Source: JAMCXS01 sp964459065 (GTDB lineage: Bacteria; Acidobacteriota; Terriglobia; UBA7540). Taken from it: DNA of 22,172 bases. The notes below the pieces were generated by a model. That model saw only the letters and a program-made list of their open reading frames with translations, did not search any database and was not told where the DNA came from. The DNA lies in contig CAYWMN010000034.1 in the NCBI GenBank assembly GCA_964459065.1, forward strand, positions 1 to 22,172, in the 5' to 3' direction. This document shows, in pieces, positions 1 to 6,547 of the stretch (its first letter is position 1; the number at the start of each line of letters is the position of its first letter). The translations under genes were made by a program, and so were the position numbers.

Positions 1-1
1 A

Positions 2-166
2 TTTTCCGGCGGCCTTCCGGAAAACGTCCAGGCGCAGGTAAGGTTCCTGGCCGAGCAGCGCATGCGCGAACGCGGCACCAGCTATGGCCAGGCGCTCACG
101 GAAATCGGGCGGGAACAGCCCGACCTGATTCATCTGTACCGGCGCTCCGTGAGCGGCGGGGAATAG
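2..166 (+). CDS. C-terminus of phage prohead protease/scaffold-type protein (partial, 5' end outside window)
   Basis: An open frame runs from the window edge to a TAG at 164-166 and gives 54 residues. The visible part contains LAEQRMRERGTSYGQALTEI followed by GREQPDLIHLYRRSV. This 'long helix, GxSYxxAL, (R)E(N/Q)PDL' pattern is typical of the C-terminal tail of Mu gpI-like prohead protease or scaffold proteins, which lie just upstream of the decoration and major capsid genes. The position directly before those two genes supports the call. The catalytic part is outside the window, so protease and scaffold cannot be told apart. The stop is followed by a 116-bp gap, unusually long for a phage head operon. 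Confidence 0.5.
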   Translation, partial: FSGGLPENVQAQVRFLAEQRMRERGTSYGQALTEIGREQPDLIHLYRRSVSGGE

Positions 167-215
167 CGGCACGGCGCTTTCAATAGGGTTCGACCCGTAA
201 GAGCAGCTTGTTGTT

Positions 216-270
216 GTAGGGGCACGGCATGCCGTGCCCAAATCACCGGGCCGACGCAGTCGGTCCCTAC
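216..270. repeat. REPIN-like double-palindrome element
   Basis: GTAGGG at 216-221 pairs with CCCTAC at 265-270 as terminal inverted repeats. Inside lie a perfect 20-bp palindrome, GGGCACGGCATGCCGTGCCC (220-239), and a second hairpin, CCGAC-GCA-GTCGG (251-263). Two palindromic stems enclosed by short inverted ends, 55 bp in all, is the layout of REPIN/MITE-like elements mobilised by REP-associated (RAYT) transposases. It ends directly against the AGGAGG ribosome binding site (271-276) of the decoration protein gene. No second copy was seen in this window, so its interspersed nature is inferred from form. Confidence 0.6.
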
Positions 271-282
271 AGGAGGAAATTC

Positions 283-693
283 GTGGCAGGAGCAACTTAT
301 GTTTTGGACAAGACCTACAAGGTGACGGACTCGAGCGGCGTGACGCAATATCGCGCCGTCGTGCCCGCCACAAACGACGGCGAGTGCCAGTTGCCCACCG
401 GGGCCAACCAGCTCGCCTGGGGAATCACACAGGAAGACCAGCCCACTCAGAACGAAAACGTCAGCGTGCGCAAGTACGGGATTTCCCGCGCCTACGCCGC
501 CAGCGCGATCACCAAGGGCGAGTACGTGGAAGTTGCGGACTCGACCGGCGCTCTGCAAGCGGCCGACCTCACGACGGTTCCGGGCTCCGCGACGGTGCAC
601 AACATTGTGGGCGTCGCGGAGAGTTCGGCGAACGCGGGCGAAGTTCTATTTGTGTTTCTCTCGCCCGGCCCGGTCGTCGTGCCGGTCAGCTAG
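283..693 (+). CDS. Capsid decoration/cement protein (DUF2190-like)
   Basis: This 136-residue protein starts at GTG 283, chosen because a perfect AGGAGG at 271-276 sits 6 nt before it. An in-frame ATG at 229 lies inside the palindromic element and has no such site. The protein is all-beta in character, with glycines at turns. It shows the order typical of small head-decoration proteins of the DUF2190 type: AWGITQEDQPTQNENVSVRK, then a GEYVEVADSTGALQAA segment, then HNIVGVAESSANAGEVLFVF. Such proteins bind the outside of the assembled capsid lattice and stabilise it. The gene directly precedes the major capsid gene, as is usual. The family call is by pattern, not by alignment. Confidence 0.65.
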   Translation: MAGATYVLDKTYKVTDSSGVTQYRAVVPATNDGECQLPTGANQLAWGITQEDQPTQNENVSVRKYGISRAYAASAITKGEYVEVADSTGALQAADLTTVPGSATVHNIVGVAESSANAGEVLFVFLSPGPVVVPVS

Positions 694-726
694 TCCATTG
701 AGCCATGGGCTCATTGCCTCAATGGA
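694..726 (+). other. Nested alternative hairpins after the decoration gene
   Basis: TCCATTGAG (694-702) and CTCAATGGA (718-726) form a perfect 9-bp inverted repeat with a 15-nt loop. Within it, GAGCC (700-704) and GGCTC (708-712) could instead form a tight hairpin with a 3-nt loop. The two folds share GAG (700-702) and exclude each other. There is no T tract, so this is not a standard terminator. A transcript pause, processing site or repeat remnant are all possible. Confidence 0.4.
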
Positions 727-779
727 ACGATGAGCCAATCCGGCAATGGAGCAATGTTGTTGCGGGTTTGATCCCGGTG

Positions 780-906
780 GTCAGCAGCCGGGGTACAACA
801 GCCCACTTTGAGTAGAGCGACCTGCTGACGGGTCTCCGCGTTCTCTGCAAGACGGGTGCATCGCCGCCTGCTTGTTACCCGCACGCGGAGCGCAAGCTCA
901 AAGTGG
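780..906. repeat. Interleaved and nested inverted repeats upstream of the major capsid gene
   Basis: Three perfect inverted repeats interlock here. CCACTTTGAG (803-812) pairs with CTCAAAGTGG (897-906). Inside it CTCCGCG (834-840) pairs with CGCGGAG (884-890). GTCAGCAG (780-787) pairs with CTGCTGAC (822-829), which crosses the first arm and would make a pseudoknot-like arrangement if all formed. The set fills most of the 228-bp gap between the decoration and capsid genes and ends 15 nt before the capsid start. It could be a structured leader or a decayed mobile element. Nothing coding was recognised in this gap. Confidence 0.5.
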
Positions 907-921
907 ATTTGGAGAATTGAG

Positions 922-1857
922 ATGCCTGATGTTTCGATGGTTCATGTTGATCAAGCTCTGACCAATGTTTCCATCGCGTACCACAATGCGCAGTTCATCG
1001 CGGACCAGGTGTTCCAACCGATCCCGGTGAGCAAGCAGTCCAACAAGTACTTCATTTACTCAAAGGACCGCTTCCGCATTATGGACGACGCGCGCCGGCC
1101 GGGAGCGCGAGCCAATGAAATCAATTGGACGCTTTCGACCGACACCTACTTTGCCGAGGGCCACGCGCTGGCGCAAGCCATTCCCGACGAACTGCGCGCC
1201 AACGCCGACCAGGCCATCGACGTGGACGTGGACACGACCGAAACCCTGACGGACCTGATCTATCTGCAACGCGAGATCCAGGTGGCGTCGGTGGTGACGG
1301 ACCCGGCACTGGTGCCGCAAAACACCACGCTTTCGGGAACCAGCCAATGGTCGGATTTTACCAACTCCGACCCCATCGCGGCCGTGGAGGCGCAGAAGGC
1401 AACCATTCAACAGCAGATCGGACAGCCTCCGAACGCGCTGCTGGTGGGGTACCCCGTCTTTCTGCAACTCCGCCAGCACCCGGCGATCATTGACCGGTTC
1501 AAGTACACGCAGGTGGGCATCATCCAGCCGGACCACCTGAAGTCCGTCTTCAACGTTGACCACTTTCTGATCGGCGGGGCCATCGAGAACGTGGCCAAGG
1601 AAGGCGACCCGGACAACTTTGAATACGTCTGGGGCAAGAACGCGCTGTTGTTTCACCAGCCGCAGACTGCCGGCCGGCGGACCGTTTCGCTGGGCTACCA
1701 GTTCACGTGGCTGTTCGGCGCCAACACGGACGGCTTCCTGGTCAAGCGCTACCGCGACGAGTCACGGACGGCGGACGTGGTGGAAGTCCAACTCTACTAC
1801 GACGCCAAAGTGGTGGCGTCCAACGCCGCCTACCTCTGGCAGTCGGCGGTGGCGTAA
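922..1857 (+). CDS. Major capsid protein
   Basis: This 311-residue protein starts at ATG 922, with GGAG at 911-914 as its ribosome binding site. An upstream in-frame ATG at 856 has no site and lies within the inverted repeats. The N-terminus (VSMVHVDQALTNVSIAYHNA, then FIADQVFQPIPVSKQSNKYF) and the following IYSKDRFR, PGARANEINW and a long run of ELRANADQAIDVDVDTTETL match the N-arm and E-loop style of HK97-fold major capsid proteins of the kind called major capsid E or DUF2184-like. The later segment with PNALLVGYPVFLQLRQHPAI fits the conserved 'N.ll.g..v...l..hp.i' A-domain pattern. The length is normal for an unprocessed capsid protein with separate scaffold. It forms the icosahedral shell. 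The position between decoration and connector genes agrees. Confidence 0.85.
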   Translation: MPDVSMVHVDQALTNVSIAYHNAQFIADQVFQPIPVSKQSNKYFIYSKDRFRIMDDARRPGARANEINWTLSTDTYFAEGHALAQAIPDELRANADQAIDVDVDTTETLTDLIYLQREIQVASVVTDPALVPQNTTLSGTSQWSDFTNSDPIAAVEAQKATIQQQIGQPPNALLVGYPVFLQLRQHPAIIDRFKYTQVGIIQPDHLKSVFNVDHFLIGGAIENVAKEGDPDNFEYVWGKNALLFHQPQTAGRRTVSLGYQFTWLFGANTDGFLVKRYRDESRTADVVEVQLYYDAKVVASNAAYLWQSAVA

Positions 1858-1982
1858 AGCCCAGCGTGTTTGAGTGATGGGTGATCGGGCGAGGGAAGTT
1901 CCGGGACGGCAGGTCGTGGTCCTGGCTTCGTCCGTCACCCGTCGCAGGCCACGCATTTTGGAATCATTGACGGGAGGCCATG

Positions 1983-2468
1983 ATGAGCTTCACAACCCTT
2001 GACGCTGTTGCGGCGCACTATCCGGGCTTTCAGCGCGGAGTGACCAACCAGAATCCCTCGGACGCGGCGATTCAGGCGTGGATTGACAACCAGAGCGCCC
2101 GGATCTCAGCGCTTGCCGTGGGGCGGGGTTACGACCTTGAGAATCTCGATACGGTGAATCCGCAGGCGTCCTCACTGCTGGCGCTGATGAATGAAACCGG
2201 GGCCGCGGCGGACCTGGGCGACGCGCTGTTTTCGCTGCTGGGGCCCGGAGGGTCGGCGCAGGGCTGGGCCAATCCCAACACCTTGCGCAAGACCTTTGAA
2301 GGCATGATGGCCGAGCTCGGGCAGGGAACTTACGACAAGCTGTTTGTGGCCACGGCGCGGACGGGCGACGTCTCCCCTGCCTTCGGGGGCGTCGCAGGTC
2401 AGGAAACTGATCCGAACGATCCGGAAACCGACAGCAATCTGGCGTTCCGGAAGGACCAGTTGTTCTGA
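1983..2468 (+). CDS. Head-tail connector/head completion protein
   Basis: This 161-residue protein starts at ATG 1983. The overlapping ATG at 1980 is also in frame, but GGGAGG at 1972-1977 is better spaced for 1983. The N-terminal half (TLDAVAAHYPGF, then SDAAIQAWIDNQSARISALA and VNPQASSLLALMNETGAAADL) is a helical bundle with the pattern of phage gp6/gp36-type adaptors, which form a ring below the portal: 'y..f...sd..i..~i..a...id..l'. The C-terminal third (DVSPAFGGVAGQETDPNDPE) looks disordered and acidic. The position directly after the major capsid gene is where such adaptors occur. The exact family was not determined. Confidence 0.6.
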   Translation: MSFTTLDAVAAHYPGFQRGVTNQNPSDAAIQAWIDNQSARISALAVGRGYDLENLDTVNPQASSLLALMNETGAAADLGDALFSLLGPGGSAQGWANPNTLRKTFEGMMAELGQGTYDKLFVATARTGDVSPAFGGVAGQETDPNDPETDSNLAFRKDQLF

Positions 2469-2525
2469 GGGATGCGGGTTGAAGTCTGAAGGTTGAAGTG
2501 TTGTTCCGTGGGTCTTGGCGGTAGC

Positions 2526-2560
2526 GGCGGGTCAACACCGCGGGGCGGGATCAACCCGCC
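2526..2560. repeat. GC-rich inverted repeat between connector and morphogenesis genes
   Basis: GGCGGGT (2526-2532) pairs with ACCCGCC (2554-2560), with a CCGCGG core between them. The element lies in a 121-bp gap that also carries the low-complexity word GGTTGAAG twice near its start. A run of A follows at 2567-2573, so a terminator on the + strand is unlikely. The same GCGGCGGGT word recurs in the hairpin at 3838-3853, which suggests a repeat family. Confidence 0.4.
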
Positions 2561-2589
2561 GTCACTGAAAAAACGGGCAGGGCAAAACC

Positions 2590-3126
2590 ATGATGGCACT
2601 TGACGGTTCAATCAATTCGCGGGGTGTTGAAGCGGGGCTCGGAAACTTTGGGGCTCTGCTGGGCGACTTTTCGGAGGCGTTTTCCGAGATCGCCCGGGAC
2701 TTCAGCCAAAGGGTTGCCGAACAGTTTGCCACCCGGGGAGAATCGGGCGGAACGCCGTGGGCCGGCCTCGCTCCCGCCACGCTGCGGCGCAAGAAGGGCC
2801 GTGGAAGCATTCTGCAGAACACGGGCGCCTTGCTTCAGTCGCTGGTCGATCCGGGTTCGCCGGATCACGTTCAACAGGCCGGCAAGCTTTCACTCACGGT
2901 TGGTACGGATCTTTCCTACGCCATGTTTCAGCAGCGGGGCGCCGGCTGGGGGCTTGGTGAAACGTCGCTGCCCCCGGCTCCGCGGCATGGGCCTGGCGTT
3001 CCGATGCGCCCGGTTCTGGTGCTGACGGCTGACGCCCGGGACCGCTGGGTGGGGTTCGTGGCGCAGCAGATCCAGGCCAACGCCCGCATGCTGGGGATTT
3101 CGCAGCTGGGAGGGGCAAGTCCATGA
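2590..3126 (+). CDS. Phage virion morphogenesis protein (Mu gpG / Phage_tail_S-like)
   Basis: This 178-residue protein could start at ATG 2590 or 2593; the upstream site (GGGCAGGGC) is weak. The pattern is characteristic of the Phage_tail_S / virion morphogenesis family: an N-terminal helix (DFSQRVAEQFATRG), GGTPWAGLAPATLRRKKGRG with the typical 'W.pL...T...k' motif, ILQNTGALLQSL, a beta pair with VGTDLSYAMFQQRGAG ('YA..hq.G'), VPMRPVLVLT ('iPaRPfl'), and a C-terminal helix ending in LGISQLGGASP. These proteins complete the head-tail or tail-terminator junction. The length is usual for the family. Its place after the connector is as expected. Confidence 0.8.
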   Translation: MMALDGSINSRGVEAGLGNFGALLGDFSEAFSEIARDFSQRVAEQFATRGESGGTPWAGLAPATLRRKKGRGSILQNTGALLQSLVDPGSPDHVQQAGKLSLTVGTDLSYAMFQQRGAGWGLGETSLPPAPRHGPGVPMRPVLVLTADARDRWVGFVAQQIQANARMLGISQLGGASP

Positions 3127-3153
3127 GGCCTTGTGAAAGGCAATTTGCAATGC

Positions 3154-3206
3154 GATTGCAGATTACACATTTCAGATTTGAGATTTCAGATTTCAGATTG
3201 CAGATC
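3154..3206. repeat. Tandem ATTTCAGATT-type low-complexity repeat
   Basis: The gap 3127-3270 holds about five degenerate 9-10-bp units of ATT(T/G)CAGATT, in places overlapping, at 3154-3165 and 3169-3206. Short text-like tandem words like these are typical of intergenic DNA in some soil bacterial chromosomes and are unusual in the head operon of an active phage. The units are too short and continuous to be CRISPR repeats. Confidence 0.6.
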
Positions 3207-3232
3207 GCGAAACCTCATGGGAATACGTCCTG

Positions 3233-3246
3233 GTAACTCGTAACTC
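3233..3246. repeat. Tandem heptamer GTAACTC x2
   Basis: GTAACTC at 3233-3239 is repeated immediately at 3240-3246, 24 nt before the next gene. It is a minor element of the same low-complexity gap as the ATTTCAGATT units. Confidence 0.5.
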
Positions 3247-3270
3247 AACCTTGGTTTTTGGGATGAACCG

Positions 3271-3825
3271 ATGATTCAAAGATATCAAGCCCAATTCGCA
3301 AAACCCGTGGTGGACCAGTTGATCGCCATCTTCCAGCGCGACCAGCAGGCCGCGCTCGACATTGTGAACTCGACGCGCCCGGCCGGACGTCCGCTCGGCT
3401 CCTTTGCGGTGTTTTTGAAAGAAGCCGCGCCGATTCAAAACTGGCCGGCCCTGGTGCTGGTGGCGCAGCAGGTGAATTTTGATCCGGCAAGCGGCCTGGG
3501 GGTGCGGAGCGAGTCTTTGCACTTCTATTGCGCCGCGGCCCTGTTGGGCACGGATCCCGAATGGATGGCGGAAGACGCGATGGATACGCTGCGAGTGATT
3601 GACATCGTGCTGACGTCCGCGCCGCTCTCGGATTTTTACACGCCGCTCGCCATCAGCCACACGACGGTTCCGGACGGCATGACTTCAGGACTTGACCCCG
3701 CGGTTTCAAAGATGCTGGACCTGCAGATTGTGCGGCATGACCTGGGCGCGCTGGTGCAACGGCGCAACGGGGCGCTGGCGCGCGGCCCGCAAGCGGAGTT
3801 CGTCATCAACCTGGAGGAGCAGTAA
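3271..3825 (+). CDS. Probable tail terminator or tail completion protein
   Basis: This 184-residue soluble protein starts at ATG 3271, with only weak ribosome-binding sequence before it. No conserved family was recognised with confidence. It has a helical N-terminus (IQRYQAQFAKPVVDQLIAIF), a middle with VLVAQQVNFDPASGLGVRSE and HFYCAAALLG, a helix DAMDTLRVIDIVLTSAPL, and a beta-rich C-terminus ending in RGPQAEFVINLEEQ. Mixed alpha/beta content and a final strand of this kind fit tail terminators, which cap the tail tube at the head-proximal end. The order (connector, virion morphogenesis protein, this gene, then tail tube after one inserted gene) supports that role, which is inferred mainly from position. 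Confidence 0.45.
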   Translation: MIQRYQAQFAKPVVDQLIAIFQRDQQAALDIVNSTRPAGRPLGSFAVFLKEAAPIQNWPALVLVAQQVNFDPASGLGVRSESLHFYCAAALLGTDPEWMAEDAMDTLRVIDIVLTSAPLSDFYTPLAISHTTVPDGMTSGLDPAVSKMLDLQIVRHDLGALVQRRNGALARGPQAEFVINLEEQ

Positions 3826-3837
3826 CAGGGCAAGCGC

Positions 3838-3870
3838 GGCGGGTGAGCCCGCCCATTCCCGGACGCCGGG
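3838..3870 (+). promoter_or_regulatory. Two consecutive GC hairpins abutting the ribosome binding site of the beta-helix gene
   Basis: GGCGGG-TGAG-CCCGCC (3838-3853) is a perfect 6-bp stem with a 4-nt loop. CCCGG-ACG-CCGGG (3858-3870) is a perfect 5-bp stem with a 3-nt loop. The second stem ends at the base next to the GGAGGAG (3871-3877) of the gene starting at 3881. There is no T tract, so intrinsic termination is doubtful. Such stems could pause transcription or tune translation of the downstream gene relative to the tail operon. Confidence 0.4.
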
Positions 3871-3880
3871 GGAGGAGATT

Positions 3881-5863
3881 ATGAGGAAGATTGTTCAATT
3901 TGCGGCCTGCGCGGCACTGGTTGCCGCATTCATTCAAACGGCCTTTGCGCAGACCAAAACCACGGTGGCCGACACGCTCTACTCGCCGGCCGGAACGGCG
4001 CTTGCGGGCACGATGACCATTACCAACAACGCCACCTTCACGGCCGCCGACGGCACGGTGGTTCCCAAGGGCGCCGTGGCAACGGTCCCGGTGGTGAACG
4101 GCGCTTTTTCCGTCGCGCTGGTGCCGAACGCGGGGTCCACGCCCGCCGGCTCCAGCTACAACGTGGTTTACAGCCTGGGCTCCGACTACCTTCATGAAAC
4201 CTGGGTTGTGCCGTCTTCGTCGAACCCGGTGGACCTGGCCGTGGTTCGCACCAGCCCGGTCCCCGCGCCGAGCGTGATGATGGCCGCGTCGCAGTTGCCC
4301 GCTACCATCAGTGCCTCCGCAATTGAGGACAAGGGGGGCCAGGTTTTTAACGTCAAGGCTTATGGCGCGTCCGGCGACGGCTCGACGGACGATGCGACTG
4401 CGGTTGCTTCGGCGCTCACTGCCGCTGAATCGAGTGGCGGGGTGGTTTATTTTCCCTGTGGGACTTATGCGATTGCTTCGGGACTCGCCGTCTCAAACCC
4501 TGTTTCGATGCGGGGCGCAAACGAAAGATGCGCGACCCTCCAGGCGACCTCGGCACTGACGGGCAACATGATTTCAGTAGGCGCGGCGAATGTTTCTTTC
4601 CGCAATCTGACCATCGACGGAGCCCGGCACGCATCCGAGGGGATTAATATCCCCACGGCAGAATCCAATATCACTTTGGAAAATGTCACCGTCGAAAACG
4701 CCAACAGCTTTAATTTTTACGCGGGACCGCAGGGCGCAAGCGATGTGCTGGTGCAGGGATCGACTTTTACGGGAGCCGGAGCCGCAGATTTCTATCTTGG
4801 TGTCATCGGCAGCTACACAGCTTCACATATCCGCGTCACGAGTAGCCGCTTTGGCAGCACGTCGGCTCCGTCAAATCTGGACACCGGCCAGGCACACGTT
4901 TCGCTCTATTTTGTCTCCAACGGCGGCGGCACGCTTTCCGGACTTACGGTATCCAACAACCAGATTTACTTTCCGCTACTGGCTTCGCAGGAAACCGACG
5001 GCATTGTGATCTCCGGAGGTCTTGGTTCGCCAGGGACGCTTAACGATGTGACGGTCGCTTCCAATGTCGTCGAGGGCGATCCGGCAACGGCTCCCGCTCA
5101 CTACTCCAATGCACTTGAGATTGCCAATGTGGACGCCGCGACGATATCCGGCAACGTGCTGATCAACGGTCAGCGTTCCATTTTGGTTGAGCCGGACTCA
5201 GCGAACGACGAAATCCACGGAACCATCACGGGAAACTATATCTATGACACGCTGGCGGGAGTCGTGAACGCGGTTGAAATTCGGACCGCCTGCCTGTACT
5301 CGGTGGTTGGAAACTACGTTGCTTCTTCAACGAGCGGCGGCGCGATTCAGGATCAGGGCGGAGGCTCGATTTCAAGCAACCAGATTGTTGCGGCCAGCCA
5401 CGGGATCATCGTGTACAACGGTGGCATCTCGGTAACCGGCAACACGATCACGGAAAGTTCATCGACTGGCTATCCGATTGAGATGCGCTGCTTGGAATCA
5501 AGCGCCTGCCTGAGTAACGCGGTGGTTGGCAACACCATTCACGGCCACGCCTCTGGATACGGGATTTATTTTGTCAACTCGACCAACCCGTTTGCGAACC
5601 TCTCCGTGACCGGCAACTCAATCGATTCCAGCTACTACGGCATTCTCTTCAATACCACGGGCGATACCGGGATTATTGCGAGCAACAGCTTTGCCTCGGT
5701 TACCAAACCCTATCAGGGGATACCGGCGGCGGTGATTGTGGCGGAAAGAGGCTCCGGGGCGCCGAGCGGTTCTTGCTCCAACGGCAGCCGCTACGTCAAC
5801 ACGTCGGGAGGTGCGGGAACAACGTTTTACGGCTGTGAAGCCGGAGCCTGGGTGGCCCGGTAA
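3881..5863 (+). CDS. Exported beta-helix protein (Pectate_lyase_3-like), tailspike-type depolymerase or adhesin
   Basis: The ATG at 3881 has a strong GGAGGAG at 3871-3877; the frame is open further upstream but overlaps the previous gene. The 660-residue protein starts with a textbook Sec signal peptide: basic MRK, hydrophobic core AACAALVAAFIQT, and AFA|QT cleavage near residue 23. Residues ~27-125 form an Ig/fibronectin-like beta domain. From residue 150, DKGGQVFNVKAYGASGDGST opens a Pectate_lyase_3-type right-handed beta-helix, with repeated 'TISGNVL', 'ITGNYIY', 'VTGNTITE' and 'VTGNSID' rungs to about residue 620. The C-terminus (CSNGSRYVN, FYGCEAGAW) is a small cap with two cysteines. 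The fold is that of polysaccharide-cleaving or -binding tailspikes. Its place between terminator and tail tube is abnormal for a spike and points to a captured gene (moron). Substrate unknown. Confidence 0.75.
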   Translation: MRKIVQFAACAALVAAFIQTAFAQTKTTVADTLYSPAGTALAGTMTITNNATFTAADGTVVPKGAVATVPVVNGAFSVALVPNAGSTPAGSSYNVVYSLGSDYLHETWVVPSSSNPVDLAVVRTSPVPAPSVMMAASQLPATISASAIEDKGGQVFNVKAYGASGDGSTDDATAVASALTAAESSGGVVYFPCGTYAIASGLAVSNPVSMRGANERCATLQATSALTGNMISVGAANVSFRNLTIDGARHASEGINIPTAESNITLENVTVENANSFNFYAGPQGASDVLVQGSTFTGAGAADFYLGVIGSYTASHIRVTSSRFGSTSAPSNLDTGQAHVSLYFVSNGGGTLSGLTVSNNQIYFPLLASQETDGIVISGGLGSPGTLNDVTVASNVVEGDPATAPAHYSNALEIANVDAATISGNVLINGQRSILVEPDSANDEIHGTITGNYIYDTLAGVVNAVEIRTACLYSVVGNYVASSTSGGAIQDQGGGSISSNQIVAASHGIIVYNGGISVTGNTITESSSTGYPIEMRCLESSACLSNAVVGNTIHGHASGYGIYFVNSTNPFANLSVTGNSIDSSYYGILFNTTGDTGIIASNSFASVTKPYQGIPAAVIVAERGSGAPSGSCSNGSRYVNTSGGAGTTFYGCEAGAWVAR

Positions 5864-5906
5864 GAGCGAGACACAACTGGAACGAGATCTGTAAAGGGAG
5901 GAAGAT

Positions 5907-6506
5907 ATGGCGAACGTAGACGTAACAAAAATTCACCAGGGACCCGGCAAGCTATGGCTCGATGTGGGCGTTCCCTTGAGCGGCGACCGCCTGGTGATCG
6001 ACGCAAGCGGAAATCCCACAGCCGGCAGCCCGCTGTTTGCCGGCGCCACGGAGGGGGCGGCGACGGTGGTGCTCGCTCCAAAACTGGAAGAGATCAACGC
6101 CGACCAGGTGGCCGGACCCGTCGATGTGGTGATGACGGCCGAAGCCGCCGACATCGAGGTGACGTTAATGGAATCCGACCTGGCAAAGCTGAAGAATTAC
6201 ATCGTGAACGGATCCTTCACCACGGGAACCGACAACACGCTGCCTTCGGGTTCGCAGAACTATGAAGAGATCTCCTTCGGAGGCTTGATCTCGATTCCTA
6301 AAACCTCCGTGGCGGTGATTTCGGAACGGCGCGACTCACCCGGCAAGTTTGTCGTCGCACAGCTCTACCAGGCCTATCAGGCTCAGGCCGTGCAAGTGCC
6401 CTTCCAGCGCGCCAAGGCCACCACGTACAAGGTGAAGTTCGCGGGACTTGCCGATCCTACCCGCGCCGTCGGCGACCAGGTGGGCAAAATCTATCGCCAG
6501 GTGTAA
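5907..6506 (+). CDS. Major tail tube protein
   Basis: This 199-residue protein starts at ATG 5907, preceded by a purine-rich AGGGAGGAAG at 5895-5904. It is beta-rich, with LEEINADQVAGPVDVVMTAE and ADIEVTLMESDLAKLKN. This 'l..i..dq..gpvd....g....i..tl.E.dl..L' pattern is the classic start of siphophage tail tube proteins. It continues with YEEISFGGLISIPKTSVAVI and ends in ATTYKVKFAGLADPTRAVGD, the usual final strands. Copies stack as rings to form the tail tube, and the gene sits before the chaperone and tape measure genes as in most long-tailed phages. There is no sheath gene nearby, so a non-contractile tail is likely. Confidence 0.8.
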   Translation: MANVDVTKIHQGPGKLWLDVGVPLSGDRLVIDASGNPTAGSPLFAGATEGAATVVLAPKLEEINADQVAGPVDVVMTAEAADIEVTLMESDLAKLKNYIVNGSFTTGTDNTLPSGSQNYEEISFGGLISIPKTSVAVISERRDSPGKFVVAQLYQAYQAQAVQVPFQRAKATTYKVKFAGLADPTRAVGDQVGKIYRQV

Positions 6507-6547
6507 CCCGTTATCGCGGGTTGAAAAAACGCAGCATGAGGTGAACG

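Noticed and set aside
186..196. GGGTTCGACCC, resembling a tRNA T-arm
   Set aside because: No acceptor, D or anticodon arm could be fitted around it. It is a simple 4-bp hairpin after a phage gene stop.
1060..1656. Long open frame on the - strand opposite the capsid gene (and similar ones at 130-600, 1990-2538 and 6491-7216)
   Set aside because: The residue make-up is Arg/His/Val-rich with no recognisable fold. They mirror GC-rich codon use of the true + strand genes and have no ribosome binding sites.
3154..3246. CRISPR-like repeat array
   Set aside because: Units are 7-10 bp, contiguous and degenerate, with no spacers.
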